Positions 31,424 through 39,764 of a stretch of DNA of 64,000 nucleotides are shown here, in pieces. Source of the DNA: 21-14-0-10-47-8 sp966211795 (GTDB taxonomy: Bacteria > Bdellovibrionota > Bdellovibrionia > Bdellovibrionales > Bdellovibrionaceae); the NCBI GenBank assembly GCA_966211795.1, contig CBIHNW010000011.1, forward strand, positions 62,001-126,000, written 5' to 3'. Under the pieces are notes generated by a model, which searched no databases, had not been told where the DNA came from, and worked only from the letters and a program-made list of their open reading frames with translations. The position numbers and the translations under genes were made by a program. Every line of letters begins with the position of its first letter. The stretch's first letter is position 1.

Positions 31424-33319
31424 ATGCACAATTTCAAAAGAGACACGTCCGTCGGCCCACGCCATTTCATCCCACGAAAGACAATTTCCATGCTAGATCG
31501 ACAAGCTTCTAAAACCGAAAATGGTTTGTCAATCGCGCCCGCCATGTGGCCCGCGATGGTCATCACTCACATCCGCCGCCAAGGCGTCTTGGACTCGCGC
31601 ATTTTGTTGATCAGCTGTTTTGCGATGATCTTGGGCGTGGTCGCTTCGGGTGTGGCGCAGGCCTTGACCCGCTTGATCGGCTTTTGCACGAACCTTTTCT
31701 TTTTTCATCGCTTCTCTCTTGAATTCATCGATCCTGGAAATGCACCGAATTGGGGACCTTGGGTTATTGCGGTGCCGATCATCGGGGGCTTGATCGTCGG
31801 CGTGATGGCTCGCTACGGATCCAAGGCCATTCGTGGTCACGGCATTCCCGAAGCGATGGAGCAAATTCTGACCAATGAGAGTCGCATCCCATGGCGGATC
31901 GTATTTCTGAAGCCCTTGTCGGCGGCTGTCGCCATTGGAAGTGGTGGACCTTTCGGAGCTGAAGGACCGATCATCGCAACCGGTGGCGCTTTGGGTTCGT
32001 GGCTCGGACAGGTTTTAAAAACGACCGCCATCGAGAGAAAAACTTTGTTGGCGGCCGGTGCCGCTGCCGGAATGACGGCCACGTTTGGTTCGCCCATTTC
32101 TGCGGTCTTGCTCGCGATCGAACTTTTGCTATTTGAATTTCGTCCGCGCTCGTTGATTCCGGTGGCGCTTGCTTCGGTCACGGCCAGTGCCGTTCGAATC
32201 GCCATTGTCGGCACAGCACCCGCGTTTTCAATGCCGGTCCTGGCCGCGACTTCGGTTTCAACGATTGCCTTTTACGGAGCGATGGGGATTTTGATTGGCT
32301 TTGCCGCGGTCTTCGTGACTCGCGCCGTGTACCTGGTGGAAGATCTTTTTGAAGAGCTTCCGATTCATTGGATGTTCTGGCCGGCTTTGGGCGGTCTGGC
32401 CGTTGGCGTGATCGGATATTTTTTCCCGAAAACTTTGGGCGTGGGTTACGCTAATATCGATGCCATTCTCAGCAACGAGTTTGCACCAAACTTTCTTTTG
32501 ATCTTTTGCTCGATGAAATTTTTGTCGTGGGTCATTTCTCTGGGGAGTGGAACCTCCGGCGGAACCCTTGCTCCTTTGTTCACCATTGGTGGCGGTCTCG
32601 GGACCTTAATCGGTGTTGTCGGACAAAAACTTTTTCCGGCATTGAATCTGGATTTAAAGGCGGCAGCATTGGTCGGAATGGCCGCGCTTTTTGCCGGGGC
32701 CTCGCGAGCACTTTTAGCTTCGGTGGTATTTGCTTTTGAAACCACCAGCCAACAGTTGGGTCTGCTGCCACTGCTCGCGGGATGTACGGTCTCTTACGTC
32801 ATTTCCAGCTATTGGATGAAAAACACGATCATGACCGAGAAAATCGCCAGACGTGGCGTGAACGTGCCCCACGAATACGCACCGGATTTTTTAGATACCA
32901 TCATGGCGCAAAAACTTTGCAAACGTCCGCTGGTCACGGTGTCGGCCAACGAATCGGTTCAGGCCGTCATTCAGAAAGTGCAATCGGGACAAGCTGGATT
33001 TTCTCACCAAGGCTTTCCGGTCATTGACGAGGCCGGTTTGCTGATTGGCGTGATCACGAGACGAGATTTTCTGGAAGCCAAAACGATTGAAGGCCGTCTC
33101 GTGAAAGATATTCTTCGTCGACAACCCATTTATGCATTTCATGACCAAAGCTTGCGTGAAATTGCGGATCTGATGACGGCCGAAGAAATTGGGCGCGTCG
33201 TGGTGGTTACGCGCGGTGGTCCGATGAAACCATTGGGCATTGTGACTCGCAGCGATTTACTGTCAGCTCATAGCGCTCGCTTGAAAGAGATGCGCCGGTC
33301 CGAAGCCAAAAGAGGGTAA
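31424..33319 (+). CDS. ClC-family chloride channel/transporter with two CBS domains
   Basis: 631 residues; start at 31424 or, less extended, 31490. About ten membrane helices. The ClC signatures are AIRGHGIPEAME (GxGIP), GSGGPFGAEGPI (gating Glu kept) and GSGTSGGTLAPLFTIGGGLG. The C-terminal ~150 residues hold two CBS domains (KRPLVTVSANESVQAVIQ.. and ILRRQPIYAFHDQSLREIAD..), which in other ClCs sense adenine nucleotides. The central GxFxP motif reads GTLAP, so the Phe is Leu. It would move Cl- or another anion, possibly with H+ exchange. Confidence 0.92.
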   Translation: MHNFKRDTSVGPRHFIPRKTISMLDRQASKTENGLSIAPAMWPAMVITHIRRQGVLDSRILLISCFAMILGVVASGVAQALTRLIGFCTNLFFFHRFSLEFIDPGNAPNWGPWVIAVPIIGGLIVGVMARYGSKAIRGHGIPEAMEQILTNESRIPWRIVFLKPLSAAVAIGSGGPFGAEGPIIATGGALGSWLGQVLKTTAIERKTLLAAGAAAGMTATFGSPISAVLLAIELLLFEFRPRSLIPVALASVTASAVRIAIVGTAPAFSMPVLAATSVSTIAFYGAMGILIGFAAVFVTRAVYLVEDLFEELPIHWMFWPALGGLAVGVIGYFFPKTLGVGYANIDAILSNEFAPNFLLIFCSMKFLSWVISLGSGTSGGTLAPLFTIGGGLGTLIGVVGQKLFPALNLDLKAAALVGMAALFAGASRALLASVVFAFETTSQQLGLLPLLAGCTVSYVISSYWMKNTIMTEKIARRGVNVPHEYAPDFLDTIMAQKLCKRPLVTVSANESVQAVIQKVQSGQAGFSHQGFPVIDEAGLLIGVITRRDFLEAKTIEGRLVKDILRRQPIYAFHDQSLREIADLMTAEEIGRVVVVTRGGPMKPLGIVTRSDLLSAHSARLKEMRRSEAKRG

Positions 33320-33371
33320 GGCGATTCACGTCGATCTCGACATTTATGAAAAATTAGAAGATTCTGATGCC

Positions 33372-33917
33372 ATGAATGAAACTTTGGCACAATTCGTCTC
33401 ATTTCCCGGGACCATCCATCTCATCGATAGCGATCAGAAGCTGCTGGCAGCCGTTGAAAAAATAAAGGCTGCCAAAGAATTCGGATTTGATACCGAAACG
33501 AAACCAAGCTTTAAGAAGGGCGAAGTCTTCAAGGTTGCTCTGTTGCAACTGGCAACCGAGACGGACGCTTTCCTGATTCGCCTGCACTTCGTTTCCAAGT
33601 TTCATCACCTGAAAGAAGTTTTTGAAAATGAAAGCATCCTCAAAGTAGGTTTGGCGATTCGTGATGATCTGAAGCAGCTGAGAAAGACCTTTGAATTCGA
33701 ACACAAGAATTTTATCGAGCTGCAAACGCTGGCGAAAGAAAAGGGTTTGAAAAATATGGGCCTGAAGGGCCTGACCGAAGAGGTCCTCAACGGTTTTCTA
33801 TCCAAGGGCCCTAAGTTGACCAATTGGGAAGCGCACACCCTGAGCCCTCAGCAACTGATGTACGCCGCCACCGATGCCTGGGTGGGATTGCAAATTTACC
33901 GCAAAATGATGCTTTGA
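33372..33917 (+). CDS. RNase D-like 3'-5' exonuclease
   Basis: 181 residues, a single DEDDy exonuclease domain without HRDC. Exo I is FGFDTETKPS, Exo II is KVGLAIRDDLKQL and Exo III is YAATDAWVGLQIY, which carries the catalytic Tyr. Small single-domain members trim RNA or DNA 3' ends. It lies 52 bp after the ClC gene and 16 bp before the desaturase-family gene, so it may be part of a longer transcript. Confidence 0.92.
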   Translation: MNETLAQFVSFPGTIHLIDSDQKLLAAVEKIKAAKEFGFDTETKPSFKKGEVFKVALLQLATETDAFLIRLHFVSKFHHLKEVFENESILKVGLAIRDDLKQLRKTFEFEHKNFIELQTLAKEKGLKNMGLKGLTEEVLNGFLSKGPKLTNWEAHTLSPQQLMYAATDAWVGLQIYRKMML

Positions 33918-33933
33918 GCGAAAGGATCACGAG

Positions 33934-34728
33934 ATGGATTTCGATCGATTTTGGGATGCGCCTGATCATCAAATCCTGGCTTTGTTGATCTCGATCGCAC
34001 TGGTGGCGATGGGGATTGAACTGATCATTCACCCCAAGGCCTATGATGTTGGCGATACGGTCGTGAATTTATCGATGTATGTCGGTTTTTTTCTCATCGA
34101 CATGGTTTGGATTCCGATCGTTTATCAAATCTTTGTCCTCGTTCATGATCACTCTTTCTTTCAAATTGGCGAAGCCTGGTATTACGGTGGTTCTTCGGCC
34201 TTGAGCTGGCTCGCGCTTTTTGTTCTGGATGATTTCTGCTATTATTGGTTTCATCGCACCAGCCACAAAATTCGTTTTTTCTGGGCGTCGCATTCGGTTC
34301 ATCATTCCTCCAATCGCTTCAATTTATCGGTCGGGTTCAGGCAGACTTGGTTTCCATTTTACGCCTTTGTGTTTTGGCTGCCCTTGGCGATCATTGGTTT
34401 TGATCCGCTGATGATATTGACGATGCAGATGCTAAGCCTTGCGATTCAAGGCTTTCTGCACACCGAGGTGATTCGCAGTTATGGCATTTTGGATCGATAT
34501 TTAAATTCACCTTCCCATCACCGCGTTCATCACGGATCCCAACACAAATATGTCGACCGAAACTTTGGGGCCGTGCTGATCATTTGGGATCGGCTCTTCG
34601 GAACGTTTCAAAAAGAGGAAGAGCCGCCGATTTATGGTATTGGCGAAAAAGCTTCCTACAACCCTTTGCGGGTGGCTTTCGGTCCATTTCTTTATCTCAT
34701 GAAAAGGGAACGTTCATGCGAACACTGA
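33934..34728 (+). CDS. Sterol desaturase/fatty-acid hydroxylase family membrane protein
   Basis: 264 residues with AAAGGA 7 nt before the ATG. Histidine boxes WFHRTSHK, SHSVHHSS and SHHRVHHGS are those of the di-iron sterol desaturase/fatty-acid hydroxylase superfamily. Four hydrophobic segments (about 15-35, 50-75, 90-110, 150-180). The family adds hydroxyl or double bonds to lipids. Together with the desaturase near 9 kb this gives two lipid-modifying di-iron enzymes in the window. The last 13 bp overlap the next gene. Confidence 0.9.
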   Translation: MDFDRFWDAPDHQILALLISIALVAMGIELIIHPKAYDVGDTVVNLSMYVGFFLIDMVWIPIVYQIFVLVHDHSFFQIGEAWYYGGSSALSWLALFVLDDFCYYWFHRTSHKIRFFWASHSVHHSSNRFNLSVGFRQTWFPFYAFVFWLPLAIIGFDPLMILTMQMLSLAIQGFLHTEVIRSYGILDRYLNSPSHHRVHHGSQHKYVDRNFGAVLIIWDRLFGTFQKEEEPPIYGIGEKASYNPLRVAFGPFLYLMKRERSCEH

Positions 34729-35651
34729 TGATGATTTTGATTTTGATGTCGTCGATGGGCTGCCAGGCGCAGTTGCTCAAGTGGCAACGAAATCGCACCG
34801 TCGAACACTCGGGCCGGATTGAATCCTATCAAGGACATGTCAATTTGAGCATTGCCGGCGAGGTCTCTGAATTGGATCTGTGGTTTCAGCGACCCAACCA
34901 TTTCTTAGTCGTCACGAAAGCCGGAGAGATTGTCAGAAATGATGGATCGACAATGGAGATGTATGATCCAAAAACCCGGTTGCACACGGTTTTTAAAAAT
35001 CTTCCGTTGATTGATGAATCTGCAAGTCAGCGCCTGATCGGAGATCTTTTTGATCAGAGCATGAGCGCTTTTACCTTCACGCTCGGAGGGTTCGGAAAGG
35101 TCGCTGGCCGCTCGGTCATCGAGTTGCGATTGAAGCCCAAAGGCGCTTCCGTCGTGCAGAAAGCCACCTACCAAATTTTTGATGAGTTTTCGTTTCCCCT
35201 CAAGACCATCGTTCAGTTCCCAGAGGGGCAAAGTGCTCAGTATGAATTTAGCACCATCAGTTTCAATGAAAAATTCGAGCTGCCAAAGGCCCAAATTCCC
35301 AAGGATGTCCTGAAGATTGAATGGGATTTCAATAAAACCTCGCCCTTAGAGCCCTCGGTTGCCAACGTGCCGCAAAATTTGAAGCATGAAAAAACTTTGA
35401 AGCATGATCCGGGAATGGTCCTGAATTATTATCGAAATGGTGCCGAATATCTTTCGGTGATGCGTTATCCGAATTTAGGAAACCCACCGGCCAAAAAAGG
35501 AATTCAGATCAAAGTGGGAAAGAATAACGGATTTCTATTTCCGGGGCCGGTTTCAAGCACGTTGATCGTTTCCGTTGGAAATACGACCTATCTTTACTCT
35601 TCAAATTTATTGGTCGATGACCTGATTGCGTTTGCATCGGCTTCAAAATAG
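34716..35651 (+). CDS. LolA/RseB-like lipoprotein
   Basis: 311 residues; ATG at 34716 inside the previous gene, with AAAAGGGAA upstream. MRTLMMILILMSSMGC is a lipoprotein signal. The first half (HSGRIESYQGHVNLSIAGEVS, LWFQRPNHFLVVTKAGEIV, STMEMYDPKT) reads as the half-open beta-barrel of LolA, LolB or the RseB N-domain, which binds lipid acyl chains. The second half (LKHDPGMVLNYYRNGAEYLSVM) resembles RseB's second domain. There is no sigma-E/RseA gene nearby, so this is a fold call only. Confidence 0.7.
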   Translation: MRTLMMILILMSSMGCQAQLLKWQRNRTVEHSGRIESYQGHVNLSIAGEVSELDLWFQRPNHFLVVTKAGEIVRNDGSTMEMYDPKTRLHTVFKNLPLIDESASQRLIGDLFDQSMSAFTFTLGGFGKVAGRSVIELRLKPKGASVVQKATYQIFDEFSFPLKTIVQFPEGQSAQYEFSTISFNEKFELPKAQIPKDVLKIEWDFNKTSPLEPSVANVPQNLKHEKTLKHDPGMVLNYYRNGAEYLSVMRYPNLGNPPAKKGIQIKVGKNNGFLFPGPVSSTLIVSVGNTTYLYSSNLLVDDLIAFASASK

Positions 35652-35683
35652 CAGCTGCCGGTCACGGGCTTCAGCGAAAGCCT

Positions 35684-36550
35684 TTAGCCCTTTTGGTTTT
35701 GCTTTCGAAACTGAAGGGGAGACTGGCCGCTCTGGGATTTGAAGAAGCGTACAAAGTAATTGGGATCATCAAACCCCAACTCGTAGCCGATTTCACTGAC
35801 CGATAGCTGGGTGAAGATCAGAAAGCGTTTGGCTTCCGAGATGATCCGCTCTTGAATCAAGCTTCGGGCCGAATGTCCCGTTGTGCGGGCGATTCGCATG
35901 GTGAGGGCCTTTGCATTCAGTCCCAATTGCTTGGCATAAAATTCGACATCGTGGTGGAGCTTAAAGTGCTCTTCAATCAATCCGCGAAACTTTTGGGTGA
36001 CCGAAGCCTCTTCCTTTTTCTGACTGTAGATTTGCGGGAAATATCGCAAGAGATGAATGAGAAACTGATTCAAAATATTTTGCAAATAAAAGGAAAATCC
36101 GAATTTCTTTTGATCGGCTTCTTCGAACATCGAGCGGACCAAAGATTCGATCTTCTCGCGGTCTTTCGTGGGGATTGATATGGCGTCTGGCAGCAGCGAA
36201 ATCAGACGCAAGAATGTTTGGTGTCCGGCAGGATCTTTCAGCAAAGACTCGTCCGTGTACTCGAGAATGTAACCTTTCGTTTGTGGGGACATTTTCCAGA
36301 TGTGCACTTCACCTGGTTTGATGAAAAAAATCTGCCCCGGGTGGACCTTGTACTTTGCAAAATCGATTTGATGCCAGCCCGAACCTTTGAAAATCCAAAC
36401 GATCTGTACAAAATCATGTCGGTGCGGAAAAGGGACCTTGGGATTCAGTCTGTCTTGCAGACGTTCGATGCGGATGTCGCCGCGGGCGGCCCGGGCAACA
36501 CCCAAGGCGCTGATGGGCTGATGAAGATGCTGATTGTGTTTTTCAGCCAC
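35684..36550 (-). CDS. AraC-family transcriptional regulator
   Basis: 288 residues. The N-terminal cupin-like sensor is PFPHRHDFVQIVWIFKGSGWHQIDF with HPGQIFFIKPGEVHIW. The C-terminal AraC/XylS double HTH runs from VEFYAKQLGLNAKALTMRI to LSVSEIGYELGFDDPNYFVRFF. The ligand is unknown. Genes it may control include the small membrane protein 21 bp upstream on the same strand. It converges on the LolA/RseB-like gene. Confidence 0.9.
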   Translation of the reverse strand: MAEKHNQHLHQPISALGVARAARGDIRIERLQDRLNPKVPFPHRHDFVQIVWIFKGSGWHQIDFAKYKVHPGQIFFIKPGEVHIWKMSPQTKGYILEYTDESLLKDPAGHQTFLRLISLLPDAISIPTKDREKIESLVRSMFEEADQKKFGFSFYLQNILNQFLIHLLRYFPQIYSQKKEEASVTQKFRGLIEEHFKLHHDVEFYAKQLGLNAKALTMRIARTTGHSARSLIQERIISEAKRFLIFTQLSVSEIGYELGFDDPNYFVRFFKSQSGQSPLQFRKQNQKG

Positions 36551-36571
36551 AGGCAGTCTCCGTCGATTTTT

Positions 36572-36778
36572 TTAGGATGGATCGTTTTTCTGTTGAAGTC
36601 GATCGATCAGATCATAGTTTTTTCCGGCATGGCTACCTTCCGTATGGCTTTTCTCATAATCAAGCGCAGTTTTGCCCGTGATCCCAACCCATTCGGGCCA
36701 AAACACCATGAAAACACCGTAGGCCAAGATGGCGGCAATAAAAACAATCACGATTCCGACCAAAATTCCGAAGCTCAT
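36572..36778 (-). CDS. Small single-span membrane protein
   Basis: 68 residues; ATG at 36778 preceded by GGAGG. Residues 3-28 (FGILVGIVIVFIAAILAYGVFMVF) form one membrane helix; the rest is polar and acidic/basic. Family not recognised. A perfect TATAAT lies 23 bp upstream. It precedes the AraC gene with only a 21-bp gap, so the two may be co-transcribed. Confidence 0.6.
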   Translation of the reverse strand: MSFGILVGIVIVFIAAILAYGVFMVFWPEWVGITGKTALDYEKSHTEGSHAGKNYDLIDRLQQKNDPS

Positions 36779-36800
36779 AAGGGCCTCCATTCATGCTTTG

Positions 36801-36806
36801 ATTATA
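36801..36806 (-). promoter_or_regulatory. Consensus -10 box for the small membrane protein
   Basis: TATAAT on the minus strand (36806-36801). The -35 region (TGGAAG, 17 bp upstream) is weak. The transcript would start near 36794. Confidence 0.4.
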
Positions 36807-36939
36807 ATCTGTGGCTAAGTCTACTTCCAGAGCGCGAGTTCACATAAAATAGCACAAACTTCACGATCCGTCCATGGCCGGAGGGTGAACTGACGGTCAT
36901 CGGAACACCATTGCGAGCTGCAGCTTTGATTTTGCCTTT

Positions 36940-36968
36940 TTGACAAGTCGGGAGTGAAGTCGTAAATC
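36940..36968 (+). promoter_or_regulatory. Promoter for the YcnI-like gene
   Basis: TTGACA (36940-36945), 17-bp spacer, TAAATC (36963-36968). The predicted start is near 36975, with AAGGA just before the ATG at 36989. Confidence 0.5.
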
Positions 36969-36988
36969 TTTCGATCAAAGGATGAAGC

Positions 36989-37504
36989 ATGAAATACCAA
37001 ATTTTTCTGATCGCCATTTTCACTTTGCCGCTGATCTCTTTCGCGCACGTCACCATGGAAGCCAATCACGCGAATGCCGGTGGCTACGCAAAGCTCATCT
37101 TCAGCGTTCCGCATGGTTGCGATGGCTTAGCCACCACGAAAATCACCGTGCGTCTGCCAGAGGGGGTTTTATCCGCGAAACCGCAAGTGCATCCGGGTTG
37201 GGAAATTTCAACCAAAGAAGTAAAGCTTAAAAAACCCACCCTGCTTCATGGGAAGCCCGTCACCGAAACAATCTCGGAAGTGAGCTGGTCAGGTGGTCCT
37301 TTGCAGGATCAATTCATGGATGAGTTCGGTTTGTCGGTGCTTCTTCCAGATCGTCCCGGAGAGACGCTTTTGTTTCCGGTGATTCAAGAATGCGGCAAGC
37401 AAACTTCGAATTGGACCGAGTCAGGGCCGGAAGGAAAATTTCCAGCACCCAGTTTGCTGTTGCTAGGGAAATTAGAAAAGCAAGAGCATCATCATCATCA
37501 TTGA
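36989..37504 (+). CDS. YcnI-like (DUF1775) copper-binding protein with natural His tail
   Basis: 171 residues. Signal peptide MKYQIFLIAIFTLPLISFA; the mature protein would begin HVTME, giving the N-terminal His that binds copper in YcnI. The DUF1775 body follows (GGYAKLIFSVPHGCDGLATTKITVRLPEGV, ISEVSWSGGPLQDQFMDEFGLSVLLP). The C-terminus ends EKQEHHHHH, five consecutive encoded histidines that may form a second metal site. Known members take part in periplasmic copper handling. No copper exporter or PCu(A)C gene is adjacent. Confidence 0.88.
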   Translation: MKYQIFLIAIFTLPLISFAHVTMEANHANAGGYAKLIFSVPHGCDGLATTKITVRLPEGVLSAKPQVHPGWEISTKEVKLKKPTLLHGKPVTETISEVSWSGGPLQDQFMDEFGLSVLLPDRPGETLLFPVIQECGKQTSNWTESGPEGKFPAPSLLLLGKLEKQEHHHHH

Positions 37505-37848
37505 GCCCGCAGATCAATCTGATGATTTTGAAACTGACAGACCCCCAAATCAAGTTAAAGCACTGATTTAAAGTTTCAATATAGGAATCCAAAATCGATT
37601 GCGCCTGAACACACACCGCCGTCCGCGTGGCCTTGTGGTGCGATCGTCTCGATGTATCTTGCGGATGAAGAGATTGACCAACGATATTTCTCAAAACGAA
37701 AAGATGAACTGAGGGTGGACATGGCCGAAGCCTTCTTCGTGGGCACGACCCAGCGACTTGCAAAACAGAAATGAGTTGTCGTTTGCTCGTCTGGTCATTG
37801 CTGAAAATTCTTTGCGCATTGGAAAGAGGCTGTTAGGATTTTGCACAA
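37505..37848. other. 344-bp intergenic region
   Basis: No gene I can support. A -35/-10-like pair, TTGCGC then TAGGAT with 16 bp between, lies about 20-50 bp before the lipoprotein start. Otherwise nothing clear. Confidence 0.4.
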
Positions 37849-38322
37849 ATGAAAATTTATTCGTGGTTCATCTTCTCTCTTCTCATGTTCATCGGCGGAG
37901 TCCTCGTGAGTGGCTGTGCCGTTTTCTCAAAAAAATCTGCGGCCGAAGTGGCGCCGGATCCAGCGCCCGTTGTCGCATCTCCAGTGATCAAAGCGATTCC
38001 GGGCAAAGCCGTGGTCTTTATTTACCGAGAAAAGGATGATTGGGCAGCAACGCGCAATCCAAAGATTTCTCTCAGTGAGCAAATTCTTTTTGAAGCCAAA
38101 GTTCAGCAGTACAAAAAGCTCGAGCTTTCGCCAGGTGATTACGAGTTCCTGGTGACGGGCTACGATTTGGGAAATTCGGCGCTGAAAGCGAAGTTTGATT
38201 CGGATAAAGTCTATTTCATTCAGTTCTCGGCCAAAGCGGGCCGGGAGACCGGTCGTCATCTGTATTTGGTCTCGTCGTCCCAGGCGCAAAAAGACATTCA
38301 GAATTTTAAAGAGATCAACTAG
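37849..38322 (+). CDS. Lipoprotein, DUF2846-like
   Basis: 157 residues. MKIYSWFIFSLLMFIGGVLVSGC is a lipoprotein signal (lipobox VSGC). A Pro/Ala linker (APDPAPVVASP) precedes a beta-rich domain: GKAVVFIYREKDDWAATRNPKISL, YKKLELSPGDYEFLVTG and KVYFIQFSAKAGRETGRHLYLV. This order matches DUF2846-type lipoproteins that carry a small beta-sandwich. Function unknown. It converges on the FeeM-PilZ gene, with only 3 bp between. Confidence 0.72.
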   Translation: MKIYSWFIFSLLMFIGGVLVSGCAVFSKKSAAEVAPDPAPVVASPVIKAIPGKAVVFIYREKDDWAATRNPKISLSEQILFEAKVQQYKKLELSPGDYEFLVTGYDLGNSALKAKFDSDKVYFIQFSAKAGRETGRHLYLVSSSQAQKDIQNFKEIN

Positions 38323-38325
38323 CTG

Positions 38326-39600
38326 TCATGTTCCCGCCGATGCGAGCTCTGTACCTTCAGCTGATATCTCTTCTTTCCCATAGAGTAAGCTCTGCAAGGT
38401 CGCGGTGAGCTGGGGAACCGGTAAAGAGAATCGAATTCCAAAGCCGCGGCCGCGATGCAAAGCGCGGTGATCATTTTTCCAGGCGACCGTGCCCGGGATG
38501 TAATACATTTTACCTTCAAAGCGAAATGCTAAACGCACGGATTCGCCTTCGCCGGGCAATTCATCGTTCCAGCTGACGAATGCACCTTTCGAAGTCAGAT
38601 CCAAGATTTCGCTGAATGAGCCTTTATCTCCCATGGTCACAAGAGATGAAAGATGGAGGGGCGTTCGGTATTCCTTTTCCACAAAATTGGTAACGTCGGC
38701 ATTTCGAAACTCGCGCATTGAAGCCGCACCAAAGTAAGTGGAATAAACGTGAATCAACGTCTGTTTTTCTTTCAGGCTCAGGCGCGACCATACTTCCTTT
38801 TGCTCGAGACAGAAATATTTCAAGGTCTGTGGTGTGATGACAGGATTGATCGTCAACCCTGATTTGGCCTGCGGATAATGAAAGCGCGGATCATCGCAGG
38901 TGATCATAGAGCCTAGATTTTTATAACGGTCTTCGCGGCCGAAATCGCGCGTGACCTTGTCAAAGTGTTCGGCCGAAAGATCCATCGTCATGTGAATGGC
39001 CGCCGCCCCATTCAGCGATCCGTATTGCACAGGCTCGCCATTTTTTTCAAATTGCCACAGAGCTTTGTAAAAATCTTCGGATTTCGGATGCACGACGCCG
39101 ATCATGTAATTGCCGCGAAAACAGTGGCGGCAATAGTTGTACAAATACTTCATGAGCAAAAATGAAACGCAGTGGCTGACCCGGTATTGAACATCAACGG
39201 CCAAGGCCGATGCTTCGACCAGAACTTTGCCCTGGCGACGGAAGCGGTTGTTCTCTTTCAAAAATTCACGGTCCGAAGGCAAACCCGAGCTCGAATCCTT
39301 GATGGCGCTGACGGTGCCGATGACTTTGCCATTTCGTTTGGCGACGATGATGGTTGAGGTTGGCAGGAAAGAAAAAAGATTGCAACGCAATCCCGATGGT
39401 TGCGGATCGATGATTTTAATTCCGACGTAGCAATCATGCAAAAGTTTGTAAGCGCTTTGCAGATCTTCTTGGGTTTGCGCGATTTCCACGCGAAATTCCG
39501 GATTCTGAAATTCAGCCGGCACGTGCGCCATTTTTCGGTAAAGTGCAAGCCGTTGCTTTTCACTGAGCAATTGGAATGCTTTCCGCAGAATCTGTTTCAT
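38326..39600 (-). CDS. FeeM-like N-acyltransferase fused to a PilZ domain
   Basis: 424 residues. Residues about 30-230 follow the FeeM/N-acyl amino acid synthase (GNAT-like) pattern: FRVEIAQTQEDLQSAYKLLHDCYV, TSTIIVAKRNGKVIGTVSAIKDS, KVLVEASALAV and FRGNYMIGVVHPKS. Residues about 315-410 form a PilZ domain: YRTPLHL near its start, the LDLTSKGAFV loop (D-x-T-x-x-G, close to the D/NxSxxG consensus), GESVRLAFRFEGKMY and RGFGIRFS. PilZ domains bind c-di-GMP, so acyl transfer could be controlled by it; the RxxxR motif is partly degenerate, so binding needs testing. Confidence 0.8.
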   Translation of the reverse strand: MKQILRKAFQLLSEKQRLALYRKMAHVPAEFQNPEFRVEIAQTQEDLQSAYKLLHDCYVGIKIIDPQPSGLRCNLFSFLPTSTIIVAKRNGKVIGTVSAIKDSSSGLPSDREFLKENNRFRRQGKVLVEASALAVDVQYRVSHCVSFLLMKYLYNYCRHCFRGNYMIGVVHPKSEDFYKALWQFEKNGEPVQYGSLNGAAAIHMTMDLSAEHFDKVTRDFGREDRYKNLGSMITCDDPRFHYPQAKSGLTINPVITPQTLKYFCLEQKEVWSRLSLKEKQTLIHVYSTYFGAASMREFRNADVTNFVEKEYRTPLHLSSLVTMGDKGSFSEILDLTSKGAFVSWNDELPGEGESVRLAFRFEGKMYYIPGTVAWKNDHRALHRGRGFGIRFSLPVPQLTATLQSLLYGKEEISAEGTELASAGT

Positions 39601-39671
39601 AGCCGATCCCCCATCTGCTTTCAGAATAACGTTGGGGTCAGCTCGCTTCCATGAATGAAAATGAGCGGATA

Positions 39672-39700
39672 ATTAAAGAAAGGCCTGTCGAAACAGGCGC
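39672..39700 (-). terminator. Probable terminator of the Sak4-like gene
   Basis: GCCTGT-TTCG-ACAGGC forms a 6-bp stem with a stable tetraloop. On the minus strand it is followed by CTTTCTTTAATT. Confidence 0.45.
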
Positions 39701-39764
39701 TTAAGAAATTTTCTCAATCCGATACGGTCTTTTATTTATCTTATATTGAGTTTTAGGGCTGCCG

